From Coniochaeta sp. PMI_546 (lineage: Eukaryota > Ascomycota > Sordariomycetes > Coniochaetales > Coniochaetaceae): DNA of 64,000 bases. Shown piece by piece: positions 33,340 through 44,464 of this stretch. Within the stretch, counting starts at the first letter, position 1. Each line of letters starts with the position of its first letter. Both the position numbers and the translations under genes were made by a program. The notes beneath the pieces were generated by a model. The model was not told where the DNA came from. It did no database searches and saw only the letters and a list, made by a program, of their open reading frames with translations. Where the stretch lies: NCBI GenBank assembly GCA_021432605.1, contig MU271145.1, positions 1,612,001 to 1,676,000 on the forward strand. Reading direction: 5' to 3'.

Positions 33340-35091
33340 CTAATCAGAGAAATCGGACTCGTTCAGTTCATCGGGGTCGGCGTCATAGGTGATTTCCATT
33401 TTCCCACCAAACTGTTTGCCGAGGACAGCGTTGAGCTTTTTCATCTGCGCCTGAGAGAACTTCTCGGTTCCAACCTGTCTCATGATGTGGATGGAGAATC
33501 CTTGGTGCGAGCCCAGTGGATCGGCTGCCATGTTCTCGAACAAGGCGACCAGGCCTTGGTAGGAGAAGGCGGTGGTGGCGTTGATATTGAGCGTCTTGAG
33601 CTGGTGCATCGTCCCGAGCGCGTATATGCACTCGTCCCCGATCGGCTCGTCGGAATCAATGTCAAAGGCGAATTCCTCGACGTCTTTCATCGTCTTGGTG
33701 ACTGTGTAGAAGTCCCCGATCTTGAGCATCTGGGTAACGAGATCGAGTTTGCGCAGCTTCGTAGACTGGCATATCGCGTGGATGAACTCGGAGCCGCCAA
33801 ACCAGCCATCGCGAGACCGGAAGATGAATGATCTCAAGCCAGTCTGAGTTGCCAAGGCAGATGAAAAGGCGCTGGTATCCTCCTGGACTGTCTGAATTGT
33901 GATTTCCAGGTCAGTCAGTTTGAGGCCCGGGACCTTCAAGACCTGGGCGAGGATAGACGGGGTACCGGGCAAGTCGATGACGGAGAGTTTCTTTAGAGAA
34001 GTGCATTGCTGCAGCCACGATGCAATCGCACGGATTTCCTCTTTGTGGACTTGCTCCCAATGAGGACCCACAGTCCCGCTGACATCAAGGGTCAGGTCGA
34101 GGATATTTGTACAGTTGCTGAGTAGTGGAAGTTCACCGACAGCGGAATCTTCCACATACAGCGAGAGTTGGCTGAGTGAGGACGAATGCCGACCCAGAGC
34201 GGCGTAAGTCAAGGCGCCCAACCTATTAGCACTCATGACGGTAAACGATTCCAGAGTGTTTGGAGAGAGACTGCCAAGGAACCCAGCAAGCTCCTCGTCC
34301 ACATCGACTCCGACACAGTAGTGGCAGACAAGTTCCCTGAAATGAGGGCAGTTTTCTCGAATGGCTTCTGCAACATCCGAGTTCAGAACGGACCCATCGC
34401 GTACCGCCAAGCTTGTCAGAAGAGACAAGCGCGAAACCCATCGCGGGAGCCTCGCCGTGGGGAGATGATATCCTTCGAGACTAGTGAGACCGACCGTCTT
34501 GTCTTCTTCTGTTGCGGAGGACTTGATAAAGTCTGTGATCTGATTTGCAACTTCGAAGATGATATGTTCGATATCCATCGGGGCTCGATTCCGACGCGTT
34601 GCAACATTGCTTGCACCCCTCTGAAGGATGTGGAACCTTTCCAATGGAGCGCCAAAGAACCAGGTCCGGATGCTCTTGTAATGGTCGCGAGCAAGGTCCT
34701 CCAAGAGAGAGTGCAAGTTTCCCAGGCTGAGAGACTTGATCCATAAGCAGTAGGGGTACATGGTACCGCCGAGACTGGATGTGATGATGGACCGCCACAA
34801 AACAGCCCACTTTTTCGTGTCGACGATGGCCGTGTCTCCTGTGCTAGCCGGAGACAACTCATGAATGCTGGGACGTGTCAGAAGTCACGTTTGCGATCCC
34901 GCGAGATGTATTGGAAATGGAATGACTAACCTATAGAGAAGCGGCAACGCCATGTTGGCCATGGAACGGTTGACCCGAGCTAAGTTCACCAGACTGAGAA
35001 AATCGCGTCGAGCGGTGAATTCCTGGGAAACGAGCCACCAGATCTCCTGAGGGAGCGCCATGATGGTAGGGCTTTTTTGTGCAGCGGACAT
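33340..35091 (-). CDS. F-box-like / leucine-rich repeat protein
   Basis: Two exons on the minus strand, 34931-35091 and 33340-34867, give 562 residues. The N-terminus (MSAAQKSPTIMALPQEIWWLVSQEF) reads as an F-box: LPxEIWxxVxxxF, then SLVNLARVNRSMANMALPLLYR. The long C-terminal part has irregular Leu-rich units (for example LSQLSLYVED, LKKLSVIDLPG, LRKLDLVTQML, LKTLNINAT) expected of a substrate-binding LRR domain. F-box proteins deliver targets to SCF ubiquitin ligases; the target is unknown. An upstream extension to 35154 would have to start with TTG, so the ATG at 35091 was chosen. The gene ends in an acidic tail (DADPDELNESDFSD). Confidence 0.75.
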
Positions 35092-35592
35092 TTCTGCGAG
35101 CGCAATGTGCTGCTTGAGCGGGACAGCCAGGATGGGATATGCGCTTAAAGGCAACGTTCTAGAGGAGTGCCAAGCTCTAATCTATTATATATTGTAAACC
35201 TCACGATATTGAATTCGATGCTGAAGAATTGGAGCAGCGGAAGGGCAGTTGACCAAGTTTATTTGATGGAAGGGGGTCTATTGCGATGTGGTCGACCTGA
35301 CGCGTTGAAGCCGAGTGGCAACTGCAGGTGGCAGGTCGCTAAACTACACGCGTCAGCTCGTGACTTCCCGTTCAGAGAGTACCTCAGACCCTACACAAGA
35401 ACTAGTCTAAGGTGAGGTACCTCAACTTTCAAAAACCCATGGCAGGAACTTGAAGTCCTTACGGGATATTTTGATCGCTCAATACGTATTGGACCTGTGA
35501 AAATATAACTTTTTTCTCTCTCTTGCAAGTGAGTTGATCTCCGAGTACATTCCATTCTGTTAGCCACGATGAGCGGATGTAGGTGGTGATGT
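35092..35592. promoter_or_regulatory. Divergent region F-box gene / RAD9
   Basis: 501 bp between start codons. A GGTACC-containing motif lies near 35412-35423 and a TATAA near 35504-35508 on the RAD9 side. No gene is seen. Confidence 0.5.
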
Positions 35593-37219
35593 ATGAACCC
35601 TGAAGGCATGGCGATTCTCAGCTTCACCCTGAGCGAAGAAGGTGTGACGGTGCTCCACGACGCCTTGGCCTGCATCGTCAAATTCAGCGACGATGTGTGC
35701 CTCGAGGCCAGGAAGGACAAGTTGACCTTGACGGCACTCAACTTGTCCAAGTCGGCATACGTCTGCATCACATTCGCCTCGAACCGATTCTTTTCGAGGT
35801 ACACTTTCGAAGGAAGCGGACAGTTCCGGGAGAAGTTTTTCTGCCAGTTATACATACGGGTATGAGAGTTGACAGTCACGTTCTTGATAACGTACGTACT
35901 GTAGCTGATATCTATCACTCATCAGTCACTGCTTTCCATATTTCGGACACGAGCCGCTAGTGGAGACCAAGCCCGCGACAGAGACAAAGAGACCACCATT
36001 GAGCGCTGCGATGTTTCCGTGGATGACGGACCTGGCGTCAAGAGCCGCCTGATAGCCAAGATCATCTGCAGAAATGGTACCGCATCTTCAACGAGCACCA
36101 CTCCATGCATGATGCTGACAACGGCTTAGGAATAACCGCTACCCATGCTCTGCCATTCGAGACCAAGGCTCCCGTTCATGCCAGGTTCGACAGCACTGAG
36201 GCCGTCAACCGATGGACTATATCTGCCAGGACTCTGCGGCAGCTCATGGACCATTTCGGACCTGGCATAGAGCTACTCGACATCAACACTGACGGCGATA
36301 ACGTGGTCAACTTTACTTGCTTCACGGAGAAAGCGGTCAATCCTAGCACCGAGGGTATATGAGTCCCGAACTGCTTCAGTGTGTCTTTCTTGAAGGCAAA
36401 GCTTTGGCTAACTAGATTTCAGCTGTACTCAAGAAGCCCCTACATACATCCATCGCAGTCGAGATGGACGAGTTCGACGACATTGAGGTCCCCCAGAAGC
36501 TGCACATCATCGTCAGCGTCAAGGACTTCAGAAACATCCTCTACCACGCCCAGCTGACCAGCGGCGAACTAGCGGCCTCCTACTCCACCCCAGGCCGCCC
36601 AATGAAGCTCTCCTACGGTGGAGACGGTATTCTCTGCGAGTACATCCTCATGACAGTCGGGGAGAAGGACGCGGCCGGCCAGCGGGGCGCAAGGCGAGCT
36701 CGCGGTGCCAACCCAGCCAAGCCAGCTGCTCCGCGACCAGAGCTCGAGGCTGCCGCTTCCACATCCTCCAATCGGGCCAATTCCGCTGTTCCCTCGGCGT
36801 CTTCGCGCCTACCAGCCGGCAACGCCACAGCTCAACAAAAGATGCCCGCGCGACCTCGCCAGTCGCAATTTCAGATCCGGCCGCCGCCACTTCCGCCACC
36901 TTCGACGCTGAGGTCGGAGTCGCTCTTCGTGGCGCAGGATGAGGATCAGCAGTGGGAGCCTGTCAATGCGGATGAGGATGCTGATGGGGAGGAAATTGCG
37001 CGGCTGGAGTGGGATAATAACCTGGTGAGTACATTCCGTCTCTTCGCATTTCCTGCTGCTGACGATTCGACCCAGAATCCATCGTCGAAACGTATAATTA
37101 GTCATGCTGCCCAGCAGGCCACGCTGCAGACCGAGGATATCGACAAGATGTTCGACTCCGGACTGGAACCGACGCAGAGGTTGTCGGAGGTCCGAAGATT
37201 CGGGCTATTCTCGCCTTGA
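35593..37219 (+). CDS. RAD9: DNA damage checkpoint clamp subunit Rad9
   Basis: Five exons, 35593-35859, 35926-36076, 36130-36354, 36423-37024 and 37076-37219, give 462 residues. The N-terminal PCNA-like part includes FTLSEEGVTVLHDAL, LNLSKSAYVCI and FFCQLYIRS. It continues through RCDVSVDDG, KSRLIAKI and THALPFE to KLHIIVSVKDF and SYSTPGRPMKLSY. These are landmarks of the Rad9 subunit of the Rad9-Rad1-Hus1 clamp, which is loaded at DNA damage to activate checkpoint kinase. From about residue 300 the protein is a disordered Pro/Ala/Ser-rich tail, expected for Rad9 and its phosphorylation sites. The protein may begin at Met6 (ATG 35608), which has better context. The last intron (51 nt) is a multiple of three without a stop, so it could be read through. 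Confidence 0.9.
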
Positions 37220-37506
37220 AGAGACGCAGTTTGGGGGTTTTGGTTGGTATATCGATGCGGTAGGTCTACTTCAGCACCAGCCTCACAGCAGGTTGGGGAC
37301 GTCGAGCTCCAATTTAGCTGCCTCTCCGGCCATGACTTCAGTTCCGCGGTCGGGAGCTTGGCATCGCAAAGACAAAACTTGACGTGCTTTGCCGTAGTCG
37401 ACGGTAATTTCCTGCCGTCTGTTTGGCACGCGCTGCTGGAAGCCGTCACTCTCTGACTCGCCAAGGTGATATATAGCCTGGGATGGGCGTGGCAGGAGAC
37501 TCTTAG

Positions 37507-38601
37507 CTAGGAACGTCCAATGACAATCCAACTCGTTGCACATCCCGCGCCTATACTCGTTACTCTGCAGTCGGGCGGCAAGTATTTGGCATATGCAATC
37601 ACATTCCACCGCCCCTTGACGTCTCCGTCGTCGACCTTGGGCCCGCAGTTTCCGTGCTCGCCCCAGCCCCAGGTAAGGACATTGCCTTCCTCATCAAGGG
37701 CAAGGACGTGCTCGCTCCCAACAGCGATTCTCGATATCCGGGGTAGGCCTGGAGGTGTCATCTGCCCATGATCGTCTCGTCCCCAGCTCTCCAGAACCCC
37801 ATCACTCTTCAAAGCGTAGACATTGCCCCAGCTCGCCCGGACATCCCTCCAGTCCTCCGCAGTAGCTGGTAGTGAGGCCTTGATCCCCCACTTATCCGAC
37901 CCCAGGAAGAGCACTCGCGGATCGTCTGGTCCGCCGACAAGCACGGTAAAGTCTTTTCCGCACACGGCTCTGGCAACCTTGAAATCAACACCGATAATCT
38001 TTCTCGGCGAGCTGACCACCGCTTCCGGAGCCCCAAGCTGCCCTTTCCGGCCGTTTCCCCACCCGTAGACGTCGCCGTTGCTCAGCACGGCAACGACGTG
38101 GCTCATGCACGCCGCCAGATCGACAACCTCCGTGCCCTCGGGCGGGAAGCCTGCAATCTGGGACGGCGACGGCGTCCGGATGATCAGCTCACCCAGCCCG
38201 AGCTCACCCTTCGTACCGGCACCGAAGCTGTACACTGCTGTGTTTCTGCCGTCCGAGTCTAGCCTGGTAATGATGGTTGCCTCCCACGTTGCGGCTACGA
38301 GACCAACCTTGAACGTCTCGTCAGAGTCGGTGAGCTTGACACGATGAAACTGCGGTTCTGCAGCCTTCTGCTCGGCAGATACCCTCCCGCACGCTCCGGA
38401 GGTGGAGTCACCGGCCCAGAAGAGCTCTCCGGAGTCACTGAGAAGGAGCGTGTGGTTGCCTCCCGCTGCAACGCTGGTTATCGGGCTGGATGAGGCGAGG
38501 TCTTGGCTGTCCCAGACTTGTTTGGGCACCGAGACGTCCTCCTTGTGGCCTATACCCAGCTGGCCTGAGCCGTTTGAGCCCAGAGCGGCGATGGTAGTCA
38601 T
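37507..38601 (-). CDS. ATS1: RCC1-repeat protein Ats1/Kti13-like
   Basis: A single-exon frame of 364 residues that is all RCC1-type beta-propeller. Examples are ALGSNGSGQLGIGH, FGAGTKGELGLGE, YGWGNGRKGQLGAPE, ESWGRDDHGQM and TWGWGEHGNCGPK. This length and the N-terminal LGSNGSGQLGIGH fit Ats1/Kti13 rather than the nuclear exchange factor RCC1, which is longer and has a basic N-terminus. Yeast Kti13 partners Kti11/Dph3 in diphthamide synthesis and Elongator-dependent tRNA wobble modification. It is convergent with RAD9 (287 bp) and divergent from TYR1. Confidence 0.82.
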   Translation of the reverse strand: MTTIAALGSNGSGQLGIGHKEDVSVPKQVWDSQDLASSSPITSVAAGGNHTLLLSDSGELFWAGDSTSGACGRVSAEQKAAEPQFHRVKLTDSDETFKVGLVAATWEATIITRLDSDGRNTAVYSFGAGTKGELGLGELIIRTPSPSQIAGFPPEGTEVVDLAACMSHVVAVLSNGDVYGWGNGRKGQLGAPEAVVSSPRKIIGVDFKVARAVCGKDFTVLVGGPDDPRVLFLGSDKWGIKASLPATAEDWRDVRASWGNVYALKSDGVLESWGRDDHGQMTPPGLPRISRIAVGSEHVLALDEEGNVLTWGWGEHGNCGPKVDDGDVKGRWNVIAYAKYLPPDCRVTSIGAGCATSWIVIGRS

Positions 38602-39026
38602 TTTCGATATGAGGCAGGGCAGGGCGAAGAAACCCGGGACAATAGGACTGCCGAGGGTTGCTCGTTAATAATGGTGAGCACGGCGGACGGAGCTTGAGCT
38701 TCGACGAACACCAGTGTCGACACGGGTTAGGGTTATATCCGATGGATCCTGTAGCGGTCGGCGCCAGCAGAACACCAGAGTGCCAGGTGGGCAAGGGTGG
38801 GGCAAGTTGTTGCAGCTTTAAAAAGAAAGCCTCGTATGCAAATAATTTTCTTCACCTTCCCAAATCCTCGCACAATCAAAGAGCTCGGGATCTCGACCCA
38901 AGAAGTGACTCATCCGCTTACCTCTTCGGATGTTCATGAGCTCTTCTCTCTCGAGGATGTGACCCGTTTCTCCAGGAACCAGTTTCTTTCCAAGTTTTTC
39001 CCGCCCACACGAGGCGCGCAGCAACA
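38602..39026. promoter_or_regulatory. Divergent region ATS1 / TYR1
   Basis: 425 bp between the start codons. No named element is clear; pyrimidine-rich sequence (near 38960-39000) precedes the TYR1 ATG. Confidence 0.5.
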
Positions 39027-41051
39027 ATGGCCACCGCAGCAGCAGCTCAAGGGCTCGTCCCAGCCGGGATGGAAGGCTTCGTCGTCGGCCTCATTGGCAT
39101 GGGCGACATGGGCAAGATGTATGCTCGGAGGCTGAGTGCTGCTGGCTGGAGGTAATTGCCGCTTTTTGATTCTGCTCTGGATGGCTCCTCATGGCTCCAA
39201 TTTGCTTCGTGACACGCTCGTGTGGAAATTGATCACTACAGCTTCTATTCCTTGCTCTCTTCTACTCTGGTATGTCTACCCTCAAGCTTTCTTTTCTCTC
39301 ACACAGCTACGATGCCCCCCGGGGGAAACGACAGGCGCTGCAATGATGACTTGAGTGCATTTGGCTAGAGCATCGCTCAGGGTCCGGATCGATCACCCGT
39401 TATGGGCCGGTTCACGACCTTGGACTTTCCATGATGATACTTCTCAGCTACCTAATTTTCTTTGTCTGATGCACATCAAAACCTGTCGTTTCTTCCAAAT
39501 TGGTCTAGCTTCTCAACTGCTTATGACACAATGGCTAACTGGCTCAAGCACTAGGAAACCTCCCTCATATTGATGATACTACCTACGTACGGGTTGACAA
39601 GTAATAAACAGCTAACGCCGGGGACGCCATAGAATCATGGCCTGCGATAGAGAAGACAAATATGAAGGCCTGGTAGAAGAATTCTCCGGAAATGTACGCA
39701 ACTTGTGTTTTAGCTCGCCATCCAAAGTGAAAAGAGGACAGTGCTGAGACGTCTGTCTTCCCAGAATAATGTGCAAATCTTCCGCAACGGCCACCTGGTC
39801 TCGCGAGCGAGCGACTACATCATCTACAGTGTTGAGGCGGCCTCGATCGGCAAGGTCGTGGCCCAGTATGGTCCCTGTGCGTAGTACTTTTTTCCGCCTG
39901 CTCACCCGTAAACTTTGCCTTGTTTCTCACTAGAGTGATGTAGCCACCAAGCTAGGCGCCATCGTAGGCGGCCAGACGTCGTGCAAGGATCCCGAGATCA
40001 AGGCCTTCGAGGAGCATCTGCCCAGCGACGTCGACATCGTGTCCTGCCACTCCTTACACGGACCCAACGTCGACCCTCGCGGCCAGCCCTTGGTAAGGTT
40101 GCCATGACATATCGCCTCTTCCGGGCTGTTGCTATACTCACACATCCCCCCCCATCTTAGGTCCTGATCAAGCACCGCGCCTCAGCCACCTCCTTCGCCA
40201 AGGTCGAAACAGTCCTCAGGTGCCTAAACTCCAAGCACGTCTACCTCACCGCCAGGGAGCACGACCGCATAACCGCCGACACCCAGGCCGTGACCCACGC
40301 CGCCTTCCTGTCCATGGGCAAGGCCTGGCACGCCAACAAGCAGTTCCCCTGGGAAGGGGCGCGCTACGTCGGCGGCATCGAGAACGTAAAGATCAACCTG
40401 ATGCTGCGCATCTACGCCCAGAAGTGGCACGTCTACGCCGGGCTGGCCATCCTCAACCCCGAAGCCCACAGGCAGATCAACCAGTTCGCCCGGAGCACCA
40501 CGGAGCTGTACTACCTCATGCTCGAGGGCCGGGCGGCCGAGCTGCGGGATCGCGTGTACGGGGCCAAGGAGAAGGTGTTTGGCGGCAAGGAAGGGGCGCC
40601 GAAGTGGGGCGCCACGCCGCTGCTGAGGGACGACCTGCTGGATCGGTTCAGTCTCGGGAAGAAGCCCGACAAACCGCTGGCGAACAACCACCTGAGCCTG
40701 CTGGCCATGGTGGACTGCTGGAGCGCCCTGGGCATCGTGCCGTACGACCACATGATCTGCTCGACGCCGCTGTTCAGGCTGTGGCTCGGGGTGGCGGAGC
40801 ACCTGTTCCGCACCCCGGGCCTGCTGGACGAGTGTCTGAGGGTGGGCATCGAGGACAACACGTTCAGGAGGGACGACTTGCAGTTCACCATTGCCGCCTG
40901 CGGGTGGGCCGAGTGTGTCGCCCTGCGCCAGTTTGAGACGTGGCGGCAGCGGTTTGCTGTCACGCAGGAGTTCTTTGAGGAGAGGTTCGAGGGGGCTATT
41001 GAGGTTGGGAATGCGATGATCAAGGCGGTGCTGGAGAGTGAGAAGAAGTAG
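39027..41051 (+). CDS. TYR1: Prephenate dehydrogenase (NADP+), tyrosine biosynthesis
   Basis: Five exons, 39027-39151, 39633-39693, 39765-39876, 39944-40092 and 40161-41051, give 445 residues. The enzyme oxidises prephenate to 4-hydroxyphenylpyruvate in tyrosine synthesis. The dinucleotide-binding loop GLIGMGDMG (G24-x-G-x-x-G29) is near the start. Next come YIIYSVEAASIGKVV, TKLGAIVGGQTSCKDPE, VSCHSLHGPNVDPRGQPLV and the helical C-terminal domain with THAAFLSMG. Intron 3 was set to end at GATGTAG (39943) because only that acceptor gives YGPSTKLGAIVGG as in the family; the nearer TAG gives a stop or a poor match. Intron 1 is unusually long (481 nt). Confidence 0.92.
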
Positions 41052-41358
41052 GCTGGCCGGCACTGGCGAGGTTGTTATGGTCTCTTTGATATTTGCGCGA
41101 GCTGGCGGTCTATAGTTGCTCTCTCTGGAAAGGCCTACAACCCCTAATTGAGTCATTATTGTCGCTTAATTCTACGTTCTCACATCGCGTTTATATGATT
41201 CGTGGTAATTTATGTACGCTCTACGAGCTCAGAGGTATATTTCCACGTCCCTCGCAACCTGTTCTAGGGGGGTATCTCTACAAAATAACAAAAGCCAATG
41301 ATCCGCTCCACCTCGGCCGGACAGCAGCCATCCAGGCACTCGCTCATTTCAAGAACCC
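41052..41358. other. Convergent 3' region TYR1 / IRS4
   Basis: A short spacer with AT-rich segments near 41150-41220. No gene. Confidence 0.6.
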
Positions 41359-43551
41359 TCACTTCTTCCCCTTGGGCATCTTGACCCTCATCCCCCTCGC
41401 GCTATCCCAGACACTATCGCTCACCCTGGCAGGTATCTTCCTGCCCCTGAGCCGCTGATCAATCAGCCACATGCCCACCACGAACTCCTCCCTGTTCAGC
41501 CCCCCGTTGCGGCCGTGGTAAACCAGATCCCACACCTCGGCCAGCTCGTCAAAGGGCAGCCGCGACCGGCTCCAGATGTCCCGCACCACCAGGTTGAGCA
41601 CCAGGTCCGCTTCGGGACTGTCGGTCTTGTTCGCCGAGGCGGCGTTGGCGTCTTGGGGTTGGTAGAGGCGGTCGGAGAACAGGCCGCGGTTGCTCGCCCA
41701 CACGGCCTCGTAGCGCTTGCGCTCGCGGGGCGAGACCTCCTCGCGCCAGCGCTTGCGGGCGCCCTCGTGGTGGGCGTGCTTTTTCTTGCTCTGCAGGGGT
41801 TTGCGCCTGGGTGGGCGGGGCTTGTCTTCCTCTGAGTCGGAGTGCGTGGGTGGGTGGCGCAGGGTGGTGAGCAGGGTTCCCGGTTGGCGGGTCGGGGAGC
41901 GGGAGTTGCTGTTGCCGGAGTGGTGCATCTTCAGGTGGTCGTGGTGGTGGTGAGGGTCCAGGTGCTTGTGGCCGTGCCGACGGGGGGCGGGGAGGGGAGG
42001 AGGCAGAGCCGGGGAAGGGACCACGCGGTTGGTGGCGAGGTTGCCGGCCATTATGGCGCTGGTTAGGGAGTCGAGAGGGAGGGTCGTGGCGCTGCTGCTG
42101 GAGTGGCTGGCGTCCATTGTTGTTGAGGTGCGGGTGATGGGTCGGGGTCGGTGGGAGGCGGTTGGGTTGTTTAGGTCGGCGTGCATTGAGGATGTTCGGC
42201 GGATGCTGGGTTTGGGAGGCGAGGGTGCTCGTTTTGAGGCTGGGATTCGCGATAGGTTCTCGACACTAGCTGATGGACCTTCGCGTCCCCGAATCGGCGA
42301 GCTGGGTCGTGGAGAGCGCGTTGAGGATGCGGATACGAAGGTGTCCTCCGACGAGGCCGAGCTTGCTGATGTCCGTCTTAACGTGGCTGGAGCTGCTGGC
42401 TGTGGTCGCTCTGTGTTAGACTGTATTGGACCAGACTGTTCATCCGAAGTTGGAGCAGCGGACGCCTTTGGCTCCTGCACCTGAGGTTTATCTGACGGTT
42501 TCGTCACCGCGCTTAAGCTTTCGACCGTCGCCCTAGGTCGTCCTGCAGGAGGCTGCAGGCTTGGCTTCGGCCCTAGCCTCCGTGGTTCTGGGGAGAGGAT
42601 CTCTGTAGCGGCTCGTCGGATGATCTGCGGTGGTGTCGATGAACGATCTGGCACAGGTCGCGGCTTCGGCTTGGGTGCTGGGCGTGTCACACTTGACGGT
42701 GTATCTGCTGGTTTGCCCTCGCTTTCGACTTCCTTGTGCTCCTGAGGACGCACTTTTGCTTGAGGACTAGGTAGCCGAGGGGGGGTAAGAGCTCGTAGCT
42801 TCGGCCTCGTGCCCACTCTTGCCTGCAGAGGCGAAGTGTCGAACTTCTTAAGAGGGTCCTTGACTGGAGGCGCGTCGTCCTTCTGCTTCTCAAACATGGA
42901 AATCAACGAGTTGGTCGGCGGGATGGAGCTAGTGTCGGGAAGGTCGTGGTCTACGGCGGACGAGTTGACGCTGCCAGCTCCAATGCTCGTCCTCCGCACC
43001 ATACCCGGGTTCAAAGGGCTATGAGATGCCTGCGGCGTGTGTGCAAAGTATCCTTGTCCGGTGTGGTGCGGACTCGGTGAAACAGACCGGCTGGCGGCGA
43101 GCGTGGCGGCGATGAACGAAGCTGATCGGTGGTCGGGGCCGGGCTTTCCGCCGGGCGAGAGTAGATGGGGGCTGCCTGGTGATGAGCCGAGATATTGTGA
43201 AAGCTTCCGTGTGACAGCTCCATGCTCAAGTTCTCTGCCGTAAGTCCCTTGTCCATGCTCCTGTACGCTTCCGCCCGTGGTCTGTCTGCTGAGCCCGCGG
43301 CTCCAGGTGTTGTGGTCTGCCTTGGCCGAGGGACTCGTGGGAGATCGTGAACGCGAATTGGTGCTGTGGTCCCTCGAGGCTTGGGTGGCAGCGAGCAGCG
43401 CTTCACCGTCTCTCTTCTCCGGCTTGGGCGTGTTGGGGGCAGGCTTTGGTTTGAGCTTCGGCTTGTCGGTGTCGGTCTTCTGGCCGTTGAAAGCGAGAGT
43501 GGCCCCCTTCAAGGCGGCACTCAGAGCCGCATTGGCCTCGGGGCTCGTCAT
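41359..43551 (-). CDS. IRS4: EH-domain protein Irs4-like
   Basis: A single-exon frame of 730 residues from the ATG at 43551 (MTSPEANAALSAALKG); the longer frame would start with TTG. About 600 residues are disordered and Pro/Ser/Arg-rich, with many SP sites. The C-terminal 120 residues form an EH domain: KRYEAVWASNRGLF, then DIWSRSRLPFDELAEVWDLV and LNREEFVVGMWLIDQRLRGRKIP. This layout is that of Irs4/Tax4, which in yeast binds the inositol phosphatase Inp51 and affects phosphoinositide levels, autophagy and rDNA silencing. An unusual run of His (DPHHHHDHLKMHH) lies before the EH domain. Confidence 0.85.
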   Translation of the reverse strand: MTSPEANAALSAALKGATLAFNGQKTDTDKPKLKPKPAPNTPKPEKRDGEALLAATQASRDHSTNSRSRSPTSPSAKADHNTWSRGLSRQTTGGSVQEHGQGTYGRELEHGAVTRKLSQYLGSSPGSPHLLSPGGKPGPDHRSASFIAATLAASRSVSPSPHHTGQGYFAHTPQASHSPLNPGMVRRTSIGAGSVNSSAVDHDLPDTSSIPPTNSLISMFEKQKDDAPPVKDPLKKFDTSPLQARVGTRPKLRALTPPRLPSPQAKVRPQEHKEVESEGKPADTPSSVTRPAPKPKPRPVPDRSSTPPQIIRRAATEILSPEPRRLGPKPSLQPPAGRPRATVESLSAVTKPSDKPQVQEPKASAAPTSDEQSGPIQSNTERPQPAAPATLRRTSASSASSEDTFVSASSTRSPRPSSPIRGREGPSASVENLSRIPASKRAPSPPKPSIRRTSSMHADLNNPTASHRPRPITRTSTTMDASHSSSSATTLPLDSLTSAIMAGNLATNRVVPSPALPPPLPAPRRHGHKHLDPHHHHDHLKMHHSGNSNSRSPTRQPGTLLTTLRHPPTHSDSEEDKPRPPRRKPLQSKKKHAHHEGARKRWREEVSPRERKRYEAVWASNRGLFSDRLYQPQDANAASANKTDSPEADLVLNLVVRDIWSRSRLPFDELAEVWDLVYHGRNGGLNREEFVVGMWLIDQRLRGRKIPARVSDSVWDSARGMRVKMPKGKK

Positions 43552-44464
43552 GGAGGCGGTGGTGTGGTTGGACAAGCGTCCAACATTGGAATGCAGCAGA
43601 GAGACTAACGCTTCATTCCGTCACTTGTGGACGATGTGTCGGGTCAGGAGAGCCTGCACAGCTTCCACAGCATCCGGTGGACATCTCGTTATCGTCGGAT
43701 TCCCGGAATTAGCAGGGTCAAGTTAGATGTTTCTTGGTCGATGTAAGGCTGAGGGAGGGACCCTTGTTTCGCTGAAGCTGATGGATCCGGTTTACGTAAC
43801 GCTAAGACTGACGTCGTGTCAGGCAAGGCAAGGTACCATAAGGTAACGGCCCTTTCCGTTTAGTGAGCGCCAGTGTGTTTCAGGCACAGGGGGGTGTGTA
43901 AGGTCCAGTACACGTAGGTATCCATTAGGTTGTCAGATTACTCTCCTCAGCTGAATCTTAGAACAAGATACTCCACTAGGACAAGATCATGAAGAAGTGA
44001 GTAGCTCAGTATTTCGAAAAGTCAGTGCAACGCACAGGGCGTCCCTGCATCTAGAAAGTGCGCAAAGCAGAGGGCCATAAACGCCAGAACCACCTGCAGA
44101 TACCGTTCCGAAACTCCGGAATGGCGAGGACCTGAACTCGAGTTCAAGACACTGGAACCCAGACCACCGCGACCATCATCCGTCCTTTCCTCTCCCCCTT
44201 GTACCCCTTTCCTATACACAAATCTGAAAGCGCAACTCATCCATCTTCCCCTCGGTACCGGCCCTCGAGGTCAGAGCCCCCTTCTCAAAGAGCAGCCACT
44301 CCACATGCACAAAATGCAAATACAAGAAACGAAAAGGGGCACAAAATACTCCGACAGTCCGTCCAAAGATACCGTCCGAGTCATGCTTCCTAGGTAGAGC
44401 CAAGATGTACCATCGTCAAGTACACAGTAGAACCAACACACCCTAGAAACCGCTTCACACTCCC
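43552..44464. other. Intergenic IRS4 - ASE1
   Basis: This holds the promoter of IRS4 (minus strand) and 3' region of ASE1. It contains the paired AAGGTACC/TAAGGTAAC motifs at about 43825-43842. No gene is supported; the frame at 44022-44240 has no motif. Confidence 0.55.

Noticed and set aside
33340-34857. F-box gene starting at 34857 as a single exon
   Set aside because: That start is TTG; a GT..AG intron joins an upstream exon with an ATG and the F-box itself.
40224-41156. 310-residue antisense frame over TYR1
   Set aside because: Shadow frame; TYR1 motifs are on the plus strand.
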